Below, piece by piece: positions 53,638-61,368 of a stretch of DNA of 64,000 bases (the stretch's first letter is position 1; each line of letters opens with the position of its first letter). This DNA is from Bacteroidales bacterium SW299. GTDB taxonomy: Bacteria > Bacteroidota > Bacteroidia > Bacteroidales > Bacteroidaceae. The stretch is from assembly GCA_019550975.1 (NCBI GenBank), contig SDWH01000020.1:1-64000 (forward strand), given 5' to 3'. The translations under genes and the position numbers were made by a program. A model generated the notes under the pieces. It made no database searches and was not told the DNA's origin. It saw nothing but the letters and a program-made list of their open reading frames with translations.

Positions 53638-54588
53638 ATGGACATATCAATCATTGTACCCCTATATAACGAGGAAGAATCCCTGCCGGAACTGTACGCA
53701 TGGATTGAAAGAGTAATGAAAGCCAACAACTTCACGTATGAAGTGATCTTTGTCAACGACGGAAGCACCGATGGTTCATGGCGCATAATAGAAGACTTGA
53801 GCCGCCAGCATGGAAATGTCAAAGGCATAAAGTTCCGCCGGAACTATGGAAAGTCGCCCGCCCTGTTCTGCGGATTCGAAAGGGCTGAGGGAGATGTGGT
53901 CATCACCATGGACGCTGACCTGCAAGACAGTCCGGACGAAATTCCGGAACTTTACCGCATGATAACCAAAGACGGATACGATCTGGTTTCCGGATGGAAG
54001 CAGAAACGCTATGACCCGCTGTCGAAGACAATCCCGACCAAGCTGTTCAACGCCACGGCCAGAGCCGTATCGGGAATCCATAATCTTCATGACTTCAACT
54101 GCGGACTGAAGGCATACAGAAAAGAGGTGGTAAAAAACATAGAAGTATACGGAGAAATGCACCGCTACATTCCCTACCTGGCAAAAAACGCCGGCTTTAC
54201 CCGCATCGGCGAAAAGGTGGTACACCATCAGGCACGCAAGTACGGAAAGACGAAGTTCGGGCTAAACCGCTTCGTAAACGGATATCTCGACTTGATCACC
54301 CTGTGGTTTCTGTCTACATTCGGCGTAAAGCCGATGCACATCTTCGGCTTTCTGGGATCCATCATGTTCGTGCTCGGATTTATAGCCGTCATCGTAGTAG
54401 GGGCGAACAAACTGTATGACATGTATCATGGAAATCCCTATACGCTGGTGACGGAAAACCCCTATTTCTATCTGGCGCTGACAACCATGATCATGGGAAC
54501 CCAGCTCTTTTTGGCGGGATTCATCGGCGAGCTCGTGGCGCGCAACTCTCAAGAAAGAAACAACTACCAAATAGAGAAAGAAATCTAA
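53638..54588 (+). CDS. GT2 glycosyltransferase, polyprenyl-phosphate sugar type
   Basis: This 316-residue protein has the GT2 start SIIVPLYNEEESLPELYAWI, the nucleotide-binding FVNDGSTDGSW, the metal motif TMDADLQDSPDE (DxD) and two C-terminal membrane helices (MHIFGFLGSIMFVLGFIAVI and a later LALTTMIMGTQLFLAGFIGE). It resembles dolichol-phosphate-mannose synthase and GtrB, which load a sugar onto undecaprenyl phosphate at the inner membrane. Which sugar is not evident. It follows DUF4199 by 7 nt. Confidence 0.9.
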   Translation: MDISIIVPLYNEEESLPELYAWIERVMKANNFTYEVIFVNDGSTDGSWRIIEDLSRQHGNVKGIKFRRNYGKSPALFCGFERAEGDVVITMDADLQDSPDEIPELYRMITKDGYDLVSGWKQKRYDPLSKTIPTKLFNATARAVSGIHNLHDFNCGLKAYRKEVVKNIEVYGEMHRYIPYLAKNAGFTRIGEKVVHHQARKYGKTKFGLNRFVNGYLDLITLWFLSTFGVKPMHIFGFLGSIMFVLGFIAVIVVGANKLYDMYHGNPYTLVTENPYFYLALTTMIMGTQLFLAGFIGELVARNSQERNNYQIEKEI

Positions 54589-54592
54589 CGGC

Positions 54593-55090
54593 ATGAAGAA
54601 ACTATCAGTCATACTCTGTGTCATGATCCTGTCGGCCTTCTTCTTCCCGGCATGCGAAGTGGAAAACTGTCCGCCCAACGCACTGGCATTCGCACACTTC
54701 TCTTTTGTCGACCAGTACGGGAGGTCTGTATCATACACGGACACGCTTACCGTGATCGGACAGATTGATTCGGGCGACTCCACCATCAACGACACGCTCA
54801 TCAACCGCGAAACGGAAGTGAGCGAACTGAGCGTTCCGCTCAGCTACGGAACGCAGACGCGCTTCATCCTTTCCTACAACAGACGCTCGAGGGACGTGAT
54901 CACAATCAACCACCGGAACATTCCCTACTTCATGAATCTCGACTGCGGAACCATGATGTTCTACGAAGTGACAAGCGCCGAATCGACATCACGCATGCTC
55001 GACTCACTCGTCATTACCAACCCGAATATAGACAACAATGAAAAAGAAAACTTCAAAATATACTTTACGGTTACTGATACTGGCGAGTAG
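54593..55090 (+). CDS. DUF6452 lipoprotein-like protein
   Basis: This 165-residue protein has a signal peptide with a lipobox-like FFFPACEVE (Cys20), then a beta-rich domain with SVSYTDTLTVIGQIDSGDST and the C-terminal NNEKENFKIYFTVTDTGE. I assign it to DUF6452, which regularly precedes DUF6048 in Bacteroidales. Its last 53 bases overlap the start of the next gene in another frame. Probably periplasmic or outer-membrane associated. Function is unknown. Confidence 0.75.
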   Translation: MKKLSVILCVMILSAFFFPACEVENCPPNALAFAHFSFVDQYGRSVSYTDTLTVIGQIDSGDSTINDTLINRETEVSELSVPLSYGTQTRFILSYNRRSRDVITINHRNIPYFMNLDCGTMMFYEVTSAESTSRMLDSLVITNPNIDNNEKENFKIYFTVTDTGE

Positions 55091-55775
55091 CTGGCTGCTT
55101 TGTCTGGCTTCGGGATGGAGCCAACAAGTGCACAAGGCTGTCCCTGCACAGAAAAAGGCGGAAGAAAAAAAAGCGGCGGAAGAGCATGTTCCTCTCTATC
55201 AGGGACTGTCGCTTGAATGGGAAATCGCCGGACTGGGAAGCTACCTGCTGGGAAGCGACATTCTCAATTCGGAAATCGCGCTGCGCGCGAACCTGAAAAA
55301 CCGCTTCCTGCCTGTAGTGGAAATCGGATACGGAAAGGCGGACGCCATCAACGACGGAAACGATCTGCACTACAAGACTTCCGCGCCCTATTTCCGCATT
55401 GGAGCCGACTACAACATATTCCATAAGAAAACGCATCTGCCCGGATACATCTATGCCGGACTCCGCTACGGCATGAGTTCCTTTACATACGACGTAAGCG
55501 GACCGGACATGACGGACCCCAATTATGGCGAAGTAAACGTGGTTCCGTATGCTTACAGCGGACTGAAAAGCAACGCAAGCTGGGTTGAAGGCGTATTCGG
55601 ACTGAAAGTGAAAATCTACAAAGGCTTCTGCATGGGATGGAGCGTAAGATACAAGATGCGGCTGAGCGTAAAAGGACACGAAAACTCCATACCATGGTAT
55701 GTGCCCGGCTTCGGGAAAAACGCAGGAAGCAGCTTCAATCTGATGTATAACTTGATATATAACTTACCTTTTTAA
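55038..55775 (+). CDS. DUF6048 outer-membrane-barrel-like protein
   Basis: This 245-residue protein has a signal peptide (KYTLRLLILASSWLLCLASG) and then a run of amphipathic beta strands (RFLPVVEIGYGKADAINDG, LPGYIYAGLRYGMSSFTYDV, SSFNLMYNLIYNLPF), as in a small outer-membrane barrel. Its start lies 53 nt inside the preceding DUF6452 frame, so both products come from overlapping sequence. I assign DUF6048 by gene pairing and sequence style. Confidence 0.8.
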   Translation: MKKKTSKYTLRLLILASSWLLCLASGWSQQVHKAVPAQKKAEEKKAAEEHVPLYQGLSLEWEIAGLGSYLLGSDILNSEIALRANLKNRFLPVVEIGYGKADAINDGNDLHYKTSAPYFRIGADYNIFHKKTHLPGYIYAGLRYGMSSFTYDVSGPDMTDPNYGEVNVVPYAYSGLKSNASWVEGVFGLKVKIYKGFCMGWSVRYKMRLSVKGHENSIPWYVPGFGKNAGSSFNLMYNLIYNLPF

Positions 55776-55781
55776 ACAGAT

Positions 55782-56354
55782 ATGGGTTTACTGGCTATTA
55801 TCCTCCTAGCGGTCAGTCTGGCTATCGACTGCTTTACGGTATCGGTCACCAGCGGGATTATTCTCCAGCGCGTCCGCTGGAATATTTTTTTGAAAATGGG
55901 ATTCTTCTTCGGACTGTTTCAGGCCATCATGCCATTCCTTGGCTGGCTGGGTGCCAGCCGGTTCAGCCACCTCATCGAAGACTACGACCATTGGATAGCT
56001 TTCGGTCTTCTGTGCTTCCTGGGAATCCGCATGATCCGCGAACATTTCAAGAAGGAGGAAGAACGGAGCTTCAACCCGACCAGACTGAAAGTCATTCTGG
56101 CCCTGGCGGTGGCTACAAGCATCGATGCCTTGGCCGTAGGAATTTCGTTTGCCTTCACCGGCTACAATTCGCTCGGCTCTTTGACGCTTCCGCTCGCAGC
56201 AATAGGTGCCGCATCTTTCTTGCTTTCCATCATCGGATGCCTCATCGGCGTATTCTGCGGCCGACGCTTCCACTGCCGGGTGGAGATATTCGGCGGAATC
56301 GTGCTTATCGGAATCGGAACAAAAATATTGGTCGAACATCTTTTCATACAATAA
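55782..56354 (+). CDS. mntP: manganese efflux pump MntP
   Basis: This 190-residue protein has six membrane helices in two repeats. Each carries a conserved acidic motif: LAVSLAIDCFTVSVTSG near residue 17 and VATSIDALAVGISFAFTG near residue 115, as in MntP. It exports Mn2+ from the cytoplasm. It starts 6 nt after DUF6048 and is followed after 6 nt by the ApbE gene. I see no yybP-ykoY riboswitch, as the gene is inside an operon. Confidence 0.93.
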   Translation: MGLLAIILLAVSLAIDCFTVSVTSGIILQRVRWNIFLKMGFFFGLFQAIMPFLGWLGASRFSHLIEDYDHWIAFGLLCFLGIRMIREHFKKEEERSFNPTRLKVILALAVATSIDALAVGISFAFTGYNSLGSLTLPLAAIGAASFLLSIIGCLIGVFCGRRFHCRVEIFGGIVLIGIGTKILVEHLFIQ

Positions 56355-56360
56355 TCGCTC

Positions 56361-57374
56361 ATGAATCAAAGAAATCTTAAATGGCAGCTGCCGTTTCTCG
56401 CAATACTGATAATTGGAACAGTACTCATACTCAGAAAACAGGCTCCGTATCAGACGGATGAAGGATTCGTCTTCGGAACGGTGTATAAAATCACCTACCA
56501 GTCGAAAGAGAATCTGAAGCCCGAAATCGAAGCCGAACTGAAGAAAGTAGACAACTCGCTTTCTCCGTTCAACAAGCAGTCGGTCATCACACACATCAAC
56601 AACAACACCGACCTTCGGGCCGACTCGATGCTTGCCTATATATATAAGATGGCAAAGGGAATATCGGAAGAAACGCAGGGAGCGTACGATATCACCGTAG
56701 CTCCTTTGGTCAACGCCTGGGGATTCGGATTCAAGACACAGGCTTTTCCCGACTCTGCAAAGATAGACAGCATCCGCGAAATTGTGGGCTACAAGAAAAT
56801 ACGTCTGAATGATAACGGAACATTCGAAAAGACAGATCCCCGCATCATGCTCGATTGCAGTTCGATAGCCAAAGGATACGGAGTAGACTGCGTGGCCCGC
56901 CTGCTGGCAAGCAAAGGGATAAGAAACTTCATGGTGGAAATAGGCGGAGAGGTAGTGACCAAAGGAGAAAATCCGAAGATGGAAAAGTGGAAAATCGGCA
57001 TCAACCGTCCGGTGGATGATTCGCTGGCCGTAAACCAGGAATTGCAGACCATACTTGAAATCACCGATGCAGGCATGGCAACTTCGGGCAACTACCGGAA
57101 CTTCTACTACAAGGACGGCAAGAAATACGCTCATACCATCGACCCTCGCACGGGCTACCCTGTTCAGCACAACACTCTTTCATCCACGGTCATCGCCGAC
57201 AATTGTGCCAAAGCGGACGCATACGCCACCGCCTTCATGGTGCTCGGTCTAGACTCGGCCAAAGTCATCTGCAACGCGCATCCGGAACTTGATGCATATT
57301 TCATCTATACGGATGATGAAGGGAAATTGCGGACTTACTCTACCGAGGGGATGAAGCGGTATATGCGCAAGTGA
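56361..57374 (+). CDS. apbE: FAD:protein FMN transferase ApbE
   Basis: This 337-residue protein has an N-terminal membrane anchor (LPFLAILIIGTVLIL) and the ApbE domain: VDNSLSPFNKQSVI, YDITVAPLVNAWGFG, LDCSSIAKGYGVDCVA, FMVEIGGEVVTKG and the DADAYATAF-like KADAYATAFMVLG with metal-binding Asp/Thr. It attaches FMN covalently to Na+-pumping NADH:quinone reductase and RNF subunits outside the inner membrane. It ends the six-gene operon, and a strong terminator follows. Confidence 0.93.
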   Translation: MNQRNLKWQLPFLAILIIGTVLILRKQAPYQTDEGFVFGTVYKITYQSKENLKPEIEAELKKVDNSLSPFNKQSVITHINNNTDLRADSMLAYIYKMAKGISEETQGAYDITVAPLVNAWGFGFKTQAFPDSAKIDSIREIVGYKKIRLNDNGTFEKTDPRIMLDCSSIAKGYGVDCVARLLASKGIRNFMVEIGGEVVTKGENPKMEKWKIGINRPVDDSLAVNQELQTILEITDAGMATSGNYRNFYYKDGKKYAHTIDPRTGYPVQHNTLSSTVIADNCAKADAYATAFMVLGLDSAKVICNAHPELDAYFIYTDDEGKLRTYSTEGMKRYMRK

Positions 57375-57381
57375 ACAAAAC

Positions 57382-57409
57382 ACCCGGCAAACGAGTGATG
57401 GTTTGCCGG
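57382..57409. terminator. terminator between apbE and the convergent gene
   Basis: CCCGGCAAAC and GTTTGCCGGG form a perfect 10 bp stem with an 8 nt loop. It serves the apbE operon and possibly the convergent gene at 57423. Confidence 0.7.
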
Positions 57410-57422
57410 GCAATTCTACAAA

Positions 57423-58148
57423 TTATAAGTCTTCTCCGTTGGCCCGATTGTATTCGTTATCGTAGAACATCATAATATAATATTTCCCATAAGACTTATT
57501 AATTTTAAACCATACACACTTTTTCGTACATGCCTCTACCCAACTTTGAACCCATTTACTCTTCACAAAATCATTTACCATTTCTTTTTGCACATTTTCA
57601 CGTTGCTCTTCAGTCATATTAGCCAAACTATCTTCTGTATATTTCTCTTCATATTTCTTAGACATAGAGCCCAAATCTTTGACCAAAGCAGCTGTATCCA
57701 TTTTACTTATCACAGGAAGTTGATAATACACCGCCTCATACTGCTTGTTATTAAGCAACATCGCAAAGCCTATTTTCTCGTCTTCCGATATAGTCTGGTC
57801 ATCATTCGAGGTAGATGTATATTTCTTATTATCCTGGAATTGTCTGCAAAGCGTATTGAATCTGATTTTTATTTGTGTTTCATCTCTCATATTCTCATCA
57901 AAAACAGCAATCCTATACACTTTATCATTATTCGTAACTACAGATATTTGAACTTTTTCCCCATTAAACTCTCCTTCCAATATATCCCTATCATGCGAAC
58001 TACTTACAAACCCTTTGGACTTCAACTTTTCTATCATTTCTGATTTGGTCCCATCCACGGGAATACCAAGAAACGTGGTTACATCTTTTTGTGCACACAA
58101 AACGAACGAACACAAACACATCACTGCTACAGACAATAATTTTTTCAT
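57423..58148 (-). CDS. secreted protein of unknown function, AT-rich
   Basis: This 241-residue protein has a signal peptide (MKKLLSVAVMCLCSFVLCAQ) and starts with TTFLGIPVDGTKSEMIEKLK, a small repeat-like domain seen in many Bacteroides secreted proteins of unknown role. A charged helical region (EEKYTEDSLANMTEEQRENV) and C-terminal YYIMMFYDNEYNRANGEDL follow. Its base composition is far more AT-rich than its neighbours, which suggests recent acquisition. It is convergent with apbE. Confidence 0.75.
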   Translation of the reverse strand: MKKLLSVAVMCLCSFVLCAQKDVTTFLGIPVDGTKSEMIEKLKSKGFVSSSHDRDILEGEFNGEKVQISVVTNNDKVYRIAVFDENMRDETQIKIRFNTLCRQFQDNKKYTSTSNDDQTISEDEKIGFAMLLNNKQYEAVYYQLPVISKMDTAALVKDLGSMSKKYEEKYTEDSLANMTEEQRENVQKEMVNDFVKSKWVQSWVEACTKKCVWFKINKSYGKYYIMMFYDNEYNRANGEDL

Positions 58149-58205
58149 AAGACTTTAAGTATTTCCGTTCCTCAGTTCCCCCAAAACCATTGTTATTTAA
58201 ACCAC

Positions 58206-58375
58206 GAAGCGTGGAACTGCAATGCTACCACATTCTGATTGGAGGTCCTAGGAAAACCTTGTACACGGATATGGTAATAGCAGCCCACGCTATAGCGTGA
58301 GAACCACTATGCTATCCTTGTGTACAATTGCGAATTTCCTAGGTTCCCAATCACAAGATAAGCATAACGCTTCTT
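58206..58375. repeat. 170 nt imperfect palindrome, possible structured RNA
   Basis: The whole intergenic segment folds back on itself about a centre at 58293: GAAGCGT/ACGCTTC outermost, then ATGCT/AGCAT, GATTGG/CCAATC, CCTAGGAAA/TTTCCTAGG, TTGTACAC/GTGTACAA and a central perfect CACGCTATAGCGTG. A small separate hairpin CCACGAAGCGTGG lies at its left edge. It lies between two minus-strand genes. No coding potential is visible in 58149-58478. Confidence 0.65.
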
Positions 58376-58478
58376 TCTAAAATTCTATATAATAAGCAGA
58401 AAAAGAGCCGCCGCCCTAATTCTATCAACAAAAATACGAATTATCTTTTAAAAACAAAACAATTATACATAATTCCAA

Positions 58479-59384
58479 TCATCCCAACACGCTCCCCAAA
58501 TAGAGGAAGAACATGCCGACAAGCACAAGCACCAGATCGACCGCCTTGCTCTTGAGGTTCTTTTCATGGAACACCATAGCACCGAAAAGGAACGACACCA
58601 CCACGCTTCCCCGGCGCACCATCGACACGATGGAAATCATGGAACCGTCCATGCTCAGAGCGTAGAAATAAACGAAGTCGGCGGCTGAAAGAAACACCGA
58701 AATCAGAATGATGCACCAGTTCCAATGGAAAGGAGTGCCCGACTTTCGGCGCGGCCACCAAAGAAACATCAGTACACCGCCCATCAAGAAAAGCTGGTAG
58801 ATGTTATACCATGCCTGCACCACCATGTTGTTGAACCGTCCCATCAGGTATTTGTCGTACAGGCCGCTTACGGCTCCAAGGAGAGCGGCAAGCACCACAA
58901 ACCAAATCCACTTGTTATGCTCAAAGTCGATGCCTTCCTTTTTCCCCGAACGGCTCAGCATGAAGAACGAAACGATGGCCATCAGCACGCCTATCCACTG
59001 ATACACATTCAGCTGCTCGCCGAATATCAACAGGGCACCCACCAGCGTCATGACCGGACGGGTGGCATTGATAGGCCCGACGATAGTGAGCGGAAGATGC
59101 TTCATGCCGAAATAACCGAATGTCCACGACGAAAGGACGATGAATGATTTTATGAGAATGTACTTATGCACCTCCCAGCCTGCATCGGGGACATAGAACA
59201 GAGAGCCTTCCAGCCAGCCGGGACTGAAATGAGAGAGAAGAATGAAAGGCAGAAAAATCAAGCTTGAGAAAAGCGTATTCAGTCCCAATACCGGAAGAAC
59301 CGCATTGCCTGCCAGCGACTTTTTCTTGAATACATCATAAAAGCCCAGCAATGCCGCCGAGCAGAATGCCAACAATAACCACAT
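58479..59384 (-). CDS. EamA/DMT-family transporter
   Basis: This 301-residue protein has about ten membrane helices in two EamA repeats (LLAFCSAALLGFYDVFKKKS and later VVLAALLGAVSGLYDKYLMG). DMT-family exporters move amino acids, nucleotides or other small metabolites, and the substrate here is unknown. A -7 element TACCTTTG (minus strand, 59407-59414) lies 22 nt before the start. It stands alone, divergent from the DUF4160 gene. Confidence 0.88.
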   Translation of the reverse strand: MWLLLAFCSAALLGFYDVFKKKSLAGNAVLPVLGLNTLFSSLIFLPFILLSHFSPGWLEGSLFYVPDAGWEVHKYILIKSFIVLSSWTFGYFGMKHLPLTIVGPINATRPVMTLVGALLIFGEQLNVYQWIGVLMAIVSFFMLSRSGKKEGIDFEHNKWIWFVVLAALLGAVSGLYDKYLMGRFNNMVVQAWYNIYQLFLMGGVLMFLWWPRRKSGTPFHWNWCIILISVFLSAADFVYFYALSMDGSMISIVSMVRRGSVVVSFLFGAMVFHEKNLKSKAVDLVLVLVGMFFLYLGSVLG

Positions 59385-59406
59385 ATACCGTTTTCTTTTA
59401 TCGGCG

Positions 59407-59414
59407 CAAAGGTA
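59407..59414 (-). promoter_or_regulatory. -7 element of the DMT transporter gene
   Basis: TACCTTTG on the minus strand fits TAnnTTTG and precedes the start codon by 22 nt. Confidence 0.5.
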
Positions 59415-59510
59415 CGGAAAATATAGGAAAAAATGCCTGATAAAACTTGGACAAACGCAAAATCCGTCGAAAGCGCAAATGTTCCGGACACTTTCTTGGG
59501 AAAAGTTTTC

Positions 59511-59541
59511 TTGCTTATCTCTTTGTTTTTCCTTATCTTCG
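59511..59541 (+). promoter_or_regulatory. promoter of the DUF4160/DUF2442 pair
   Basis: TTG at 59511, a 20 nt spacer and TATCTTCG at 59534-59541 fit the consensus with one change. It places the transcript start near 59548, just before the ATG at 59564. Confidence 0.5.
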
Positions 59542-59563
59542 CAAAAAGCAAAAACATTTCGGT

Positions 59564-59816
59564 ATGAGTCCCAAGTTCAGACAAGAAGATGGATATAACA
59601 TTCAAAATATACTCTAATGAAGAAGAGCGAAAGCATATCCACGTTGTCAAAGCCGAATGTGAAGCAAAATTCTGGCTGGAACCGGAGATGGAACTTGCCA
59701 GCAATTATGGCTTCAACAACAAGGAGCTGAAAAAGATAACGCAATTAGCAGAAAAATATGGAGATGACTTCAAACAGCAATTTGCAGCCCACATCGGTAA
59801 GCGTCTTGATGATTAA
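59564..59816 (+). pseudogene. DUF4160 protein with an N-terminal frameshift
   Basis: The frame beginning at ATG 59564 gives MSPKFRQEDGY, the usual start of DUF4160 proteins. The rest (FKIYSNEEERKHIHVVKAEC, then EAKFWLEPEMELA...) lies in another frame. One extra A in GGATATAACATTC at about 59599 explains the break. An alternative ATG at 59589 would still give a 75-residue product with most of the domain, so it may not be fully inactive. DUF4160 is often paired with DUF2442, as here, in modules resembling toxin-antitoxin pairs. Confidence 0.6.
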
Positions 59817-60042
59817 CGCACAAGGAATGATGCTTTCCGTTTTAGGACAAGATTATTTTGTATCGTACAACCGAGTTTCCTGGCTACGCGACGCCCGCAT
59901 AAGCAGCGCGCTCAACGTGCGCATAGCCGGTCCGAATGCAATCGAATGGCCTGAACTGGACATTGACCTCGAAATTGATAGTCTGAAGCATCCGGAACGA
60001 TACCCATTGGCAATGAAACATTCGCCATTGGACGCAATTTGA
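59758..60042 (+). CDS. DUF2442 protein
   Basis: This 94-residue protein contains PTSVSVLMINAQGMMLSVLG and the typical ending EWPELDIDLEIDSLKHPERY followed by PL, which marks DUF2442. It overlaps the end of the DUF4160 frame by 59 nt, or begins at 59809 if the internal Met is used. The pair is common in bacterial genomes and its function is unknown. Some pairs have been suggested to be toxin-antitoxin-like. Confidence 0.75.
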   Translation: MEMTSNSNLQPTSVSVLMINAQGMMLSVLGQDYFVSYNRVSWLRDARISSALNVRIAGPNAIEWPELDIDLEIDSLKHPERYPLAMKHSPLDAI

Positions 60043-60118
60043 TAAAGATTTGCAGAGAAAAAGCGTCCCCACTCTCCCTGCGTCCAGATGGCATATTACC
60101 CTATAAACCTATAACAAA

Positions 60119-61360
60119 ATGCAACGCTCGCCAGCAAGCTCCCGGCATCTCCTGTCTTTCTGCCTCAGAACGATTTCCGCCGTTTCCCTTCTTGCCTTTC
60201 TCACCGTCCAGGCTTACGCAAAGAGCCACGACAGCATCCCGGAGAGAATCATCCATTCCATCGAGTTTGATGCGAGGCCGGCATATATATTCCCCACAAA
60301 TCCGTTCTTCAAAGGATTTGACGGAGAAAGAAACCCTAACAGAAACGCATTGTCGGGACATCTGAAATATGGCTTCAAATTCGGGCCGGACACCTACTTC
60401 GGCCAGCAATATCCGCACGCCGTACAAGGAATAGGTATCGGATACAACACGTTCTTCAACACCGCGGAGATAGGAAATCCGCTGGCCGTCTATGTGTTCC
60501 AGACTTCAAGGATCGTTTCGCTGGCTCCCAATCTGTCACTGGACTATGAATGGAACTTCGGAGCGTCTTTCGGCTGGAAAAAATACGATGCGCAAACCAA
60601 TCCGTGGAACATAGTCGTCGGCTCAAAAATCAACGCCTACATGGCCATAAACATCCTGCTGAACTGGCAGATCAACTCCCGGACAAGCCTGAAAGCCGGA
60701 ATCGGAGCCGCACACTATTCAAACGGAAACACCAACTATCCGAATTCGGGCGTAAACACGCTCAACGGAAGCATCGGCATCACCAGGTTCTTCGGACCAG
60801 CCCAAACCGACTCTCCTGCCACATGCCGGAAAACGAAAGAAAAGCCCGCTCCCCATGTCAGCTACGACCTGATTGTCTACGGATCGACGAAAAGAAAAGG
60901 AATCTATCCGGAGGGCCTGAACCCGATGCTGGTGCCGGGATCTTTCGCCGTGGCCGGAATAAACGTTAATCCCCTGTACAACTTCACCAAGTATTTCCGT
61001 GCCGGACTTTCGCTCGACATGCAGTATGATGAAAGTGCAAACATCATCAACCACATCGCAAACAAATCAGTTCCTTCAGACCCCAGCGAACTGAAGTTCT
61101 ACCGGCCTCCGTTCATCGAACAATTCTCGGCAGGGCTCTCTGCCAGGGCAGAATTCATCATGCCCATTTTTTCCATCAACCTCGGCATAGGCCGGAACTT
61201 CATCGGCAAAGGAAAGGATCTGGATGCGTTCTATCAGATACTTGCACTGAAAACAGACATCACGAAAAACTTCTTCCTCCATGTAGGCTACCAGCTCTAT
61301 AAGTTCAAAGAGCCAAACAGCCTGATGCTTGGAGTCGGAATCCGGTTCAACGCCGACTGA
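60119..61360 (+). CDS. PagL-like lipid A deacylase (acyloxyacyl hydrolase)
   Basis: This 413-residue protein has a signal peptide (LRTISAVSLLAFLTVQAYAK) and a beta-barrel pattern. The PagL catalytic pair is in IGAAHYSNGNTNYPNSGVNT (His-x-Ser, near residues 200-205). PagL removes an acyl chain from lipid A in the outer membrane. Bacterial PagL is about 170 residues, so this protein has a long C-terminal extension that itself looks barrel-like (LNPMLVPGSFAVAGINVNPL, MLGVGIRFNAD). It is convergent with the next gene. Confidence 0.8.
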   Translation: MQRSPASSRHLLSFCLRTISAVSLLAFLTVQAYAKSHDSIPERIIHSIEFDARPAYIFPTNPFFKGFDGERNPNRNALSGHLKYGFKFGPDTYFGQQYPHAVQGIGIGYNTFFNTAEIGNPLAVYVFQTSRIVSLAPNLSLDYEWNFGASFGWKKYDAQTNPWNIVVGSKINAYMAINILLNWQINSRTSLKAGIGAAHYSNGNTNYPNSGVNTLNGSIGITRFFGPAQTDSPATCRKTKEKPAPHVSYDLIVYGSTKRKGIYPEGLNPMLVPGSFAVAGINVNPLYNFTKYFRAGLSLDMQYDESANIINHIANKSVPSDPSELKFYRPPFIEQFSAGLSARAEFIMPIFSINLGIGRNFIGKGKDLDAFYQILALKTDITKNFFLHVGYQLYKFKEPNSLMLGVGIRFNAD

Positions 61361-61368
61361 AGTTCCGC

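Noticed and set aside
55806..57170. 454-codon frame antisense to mntP and apbE
   Set aside because: It spans two well recognised plus-strand genes and their junction, so it cannot be a real conserved gene.
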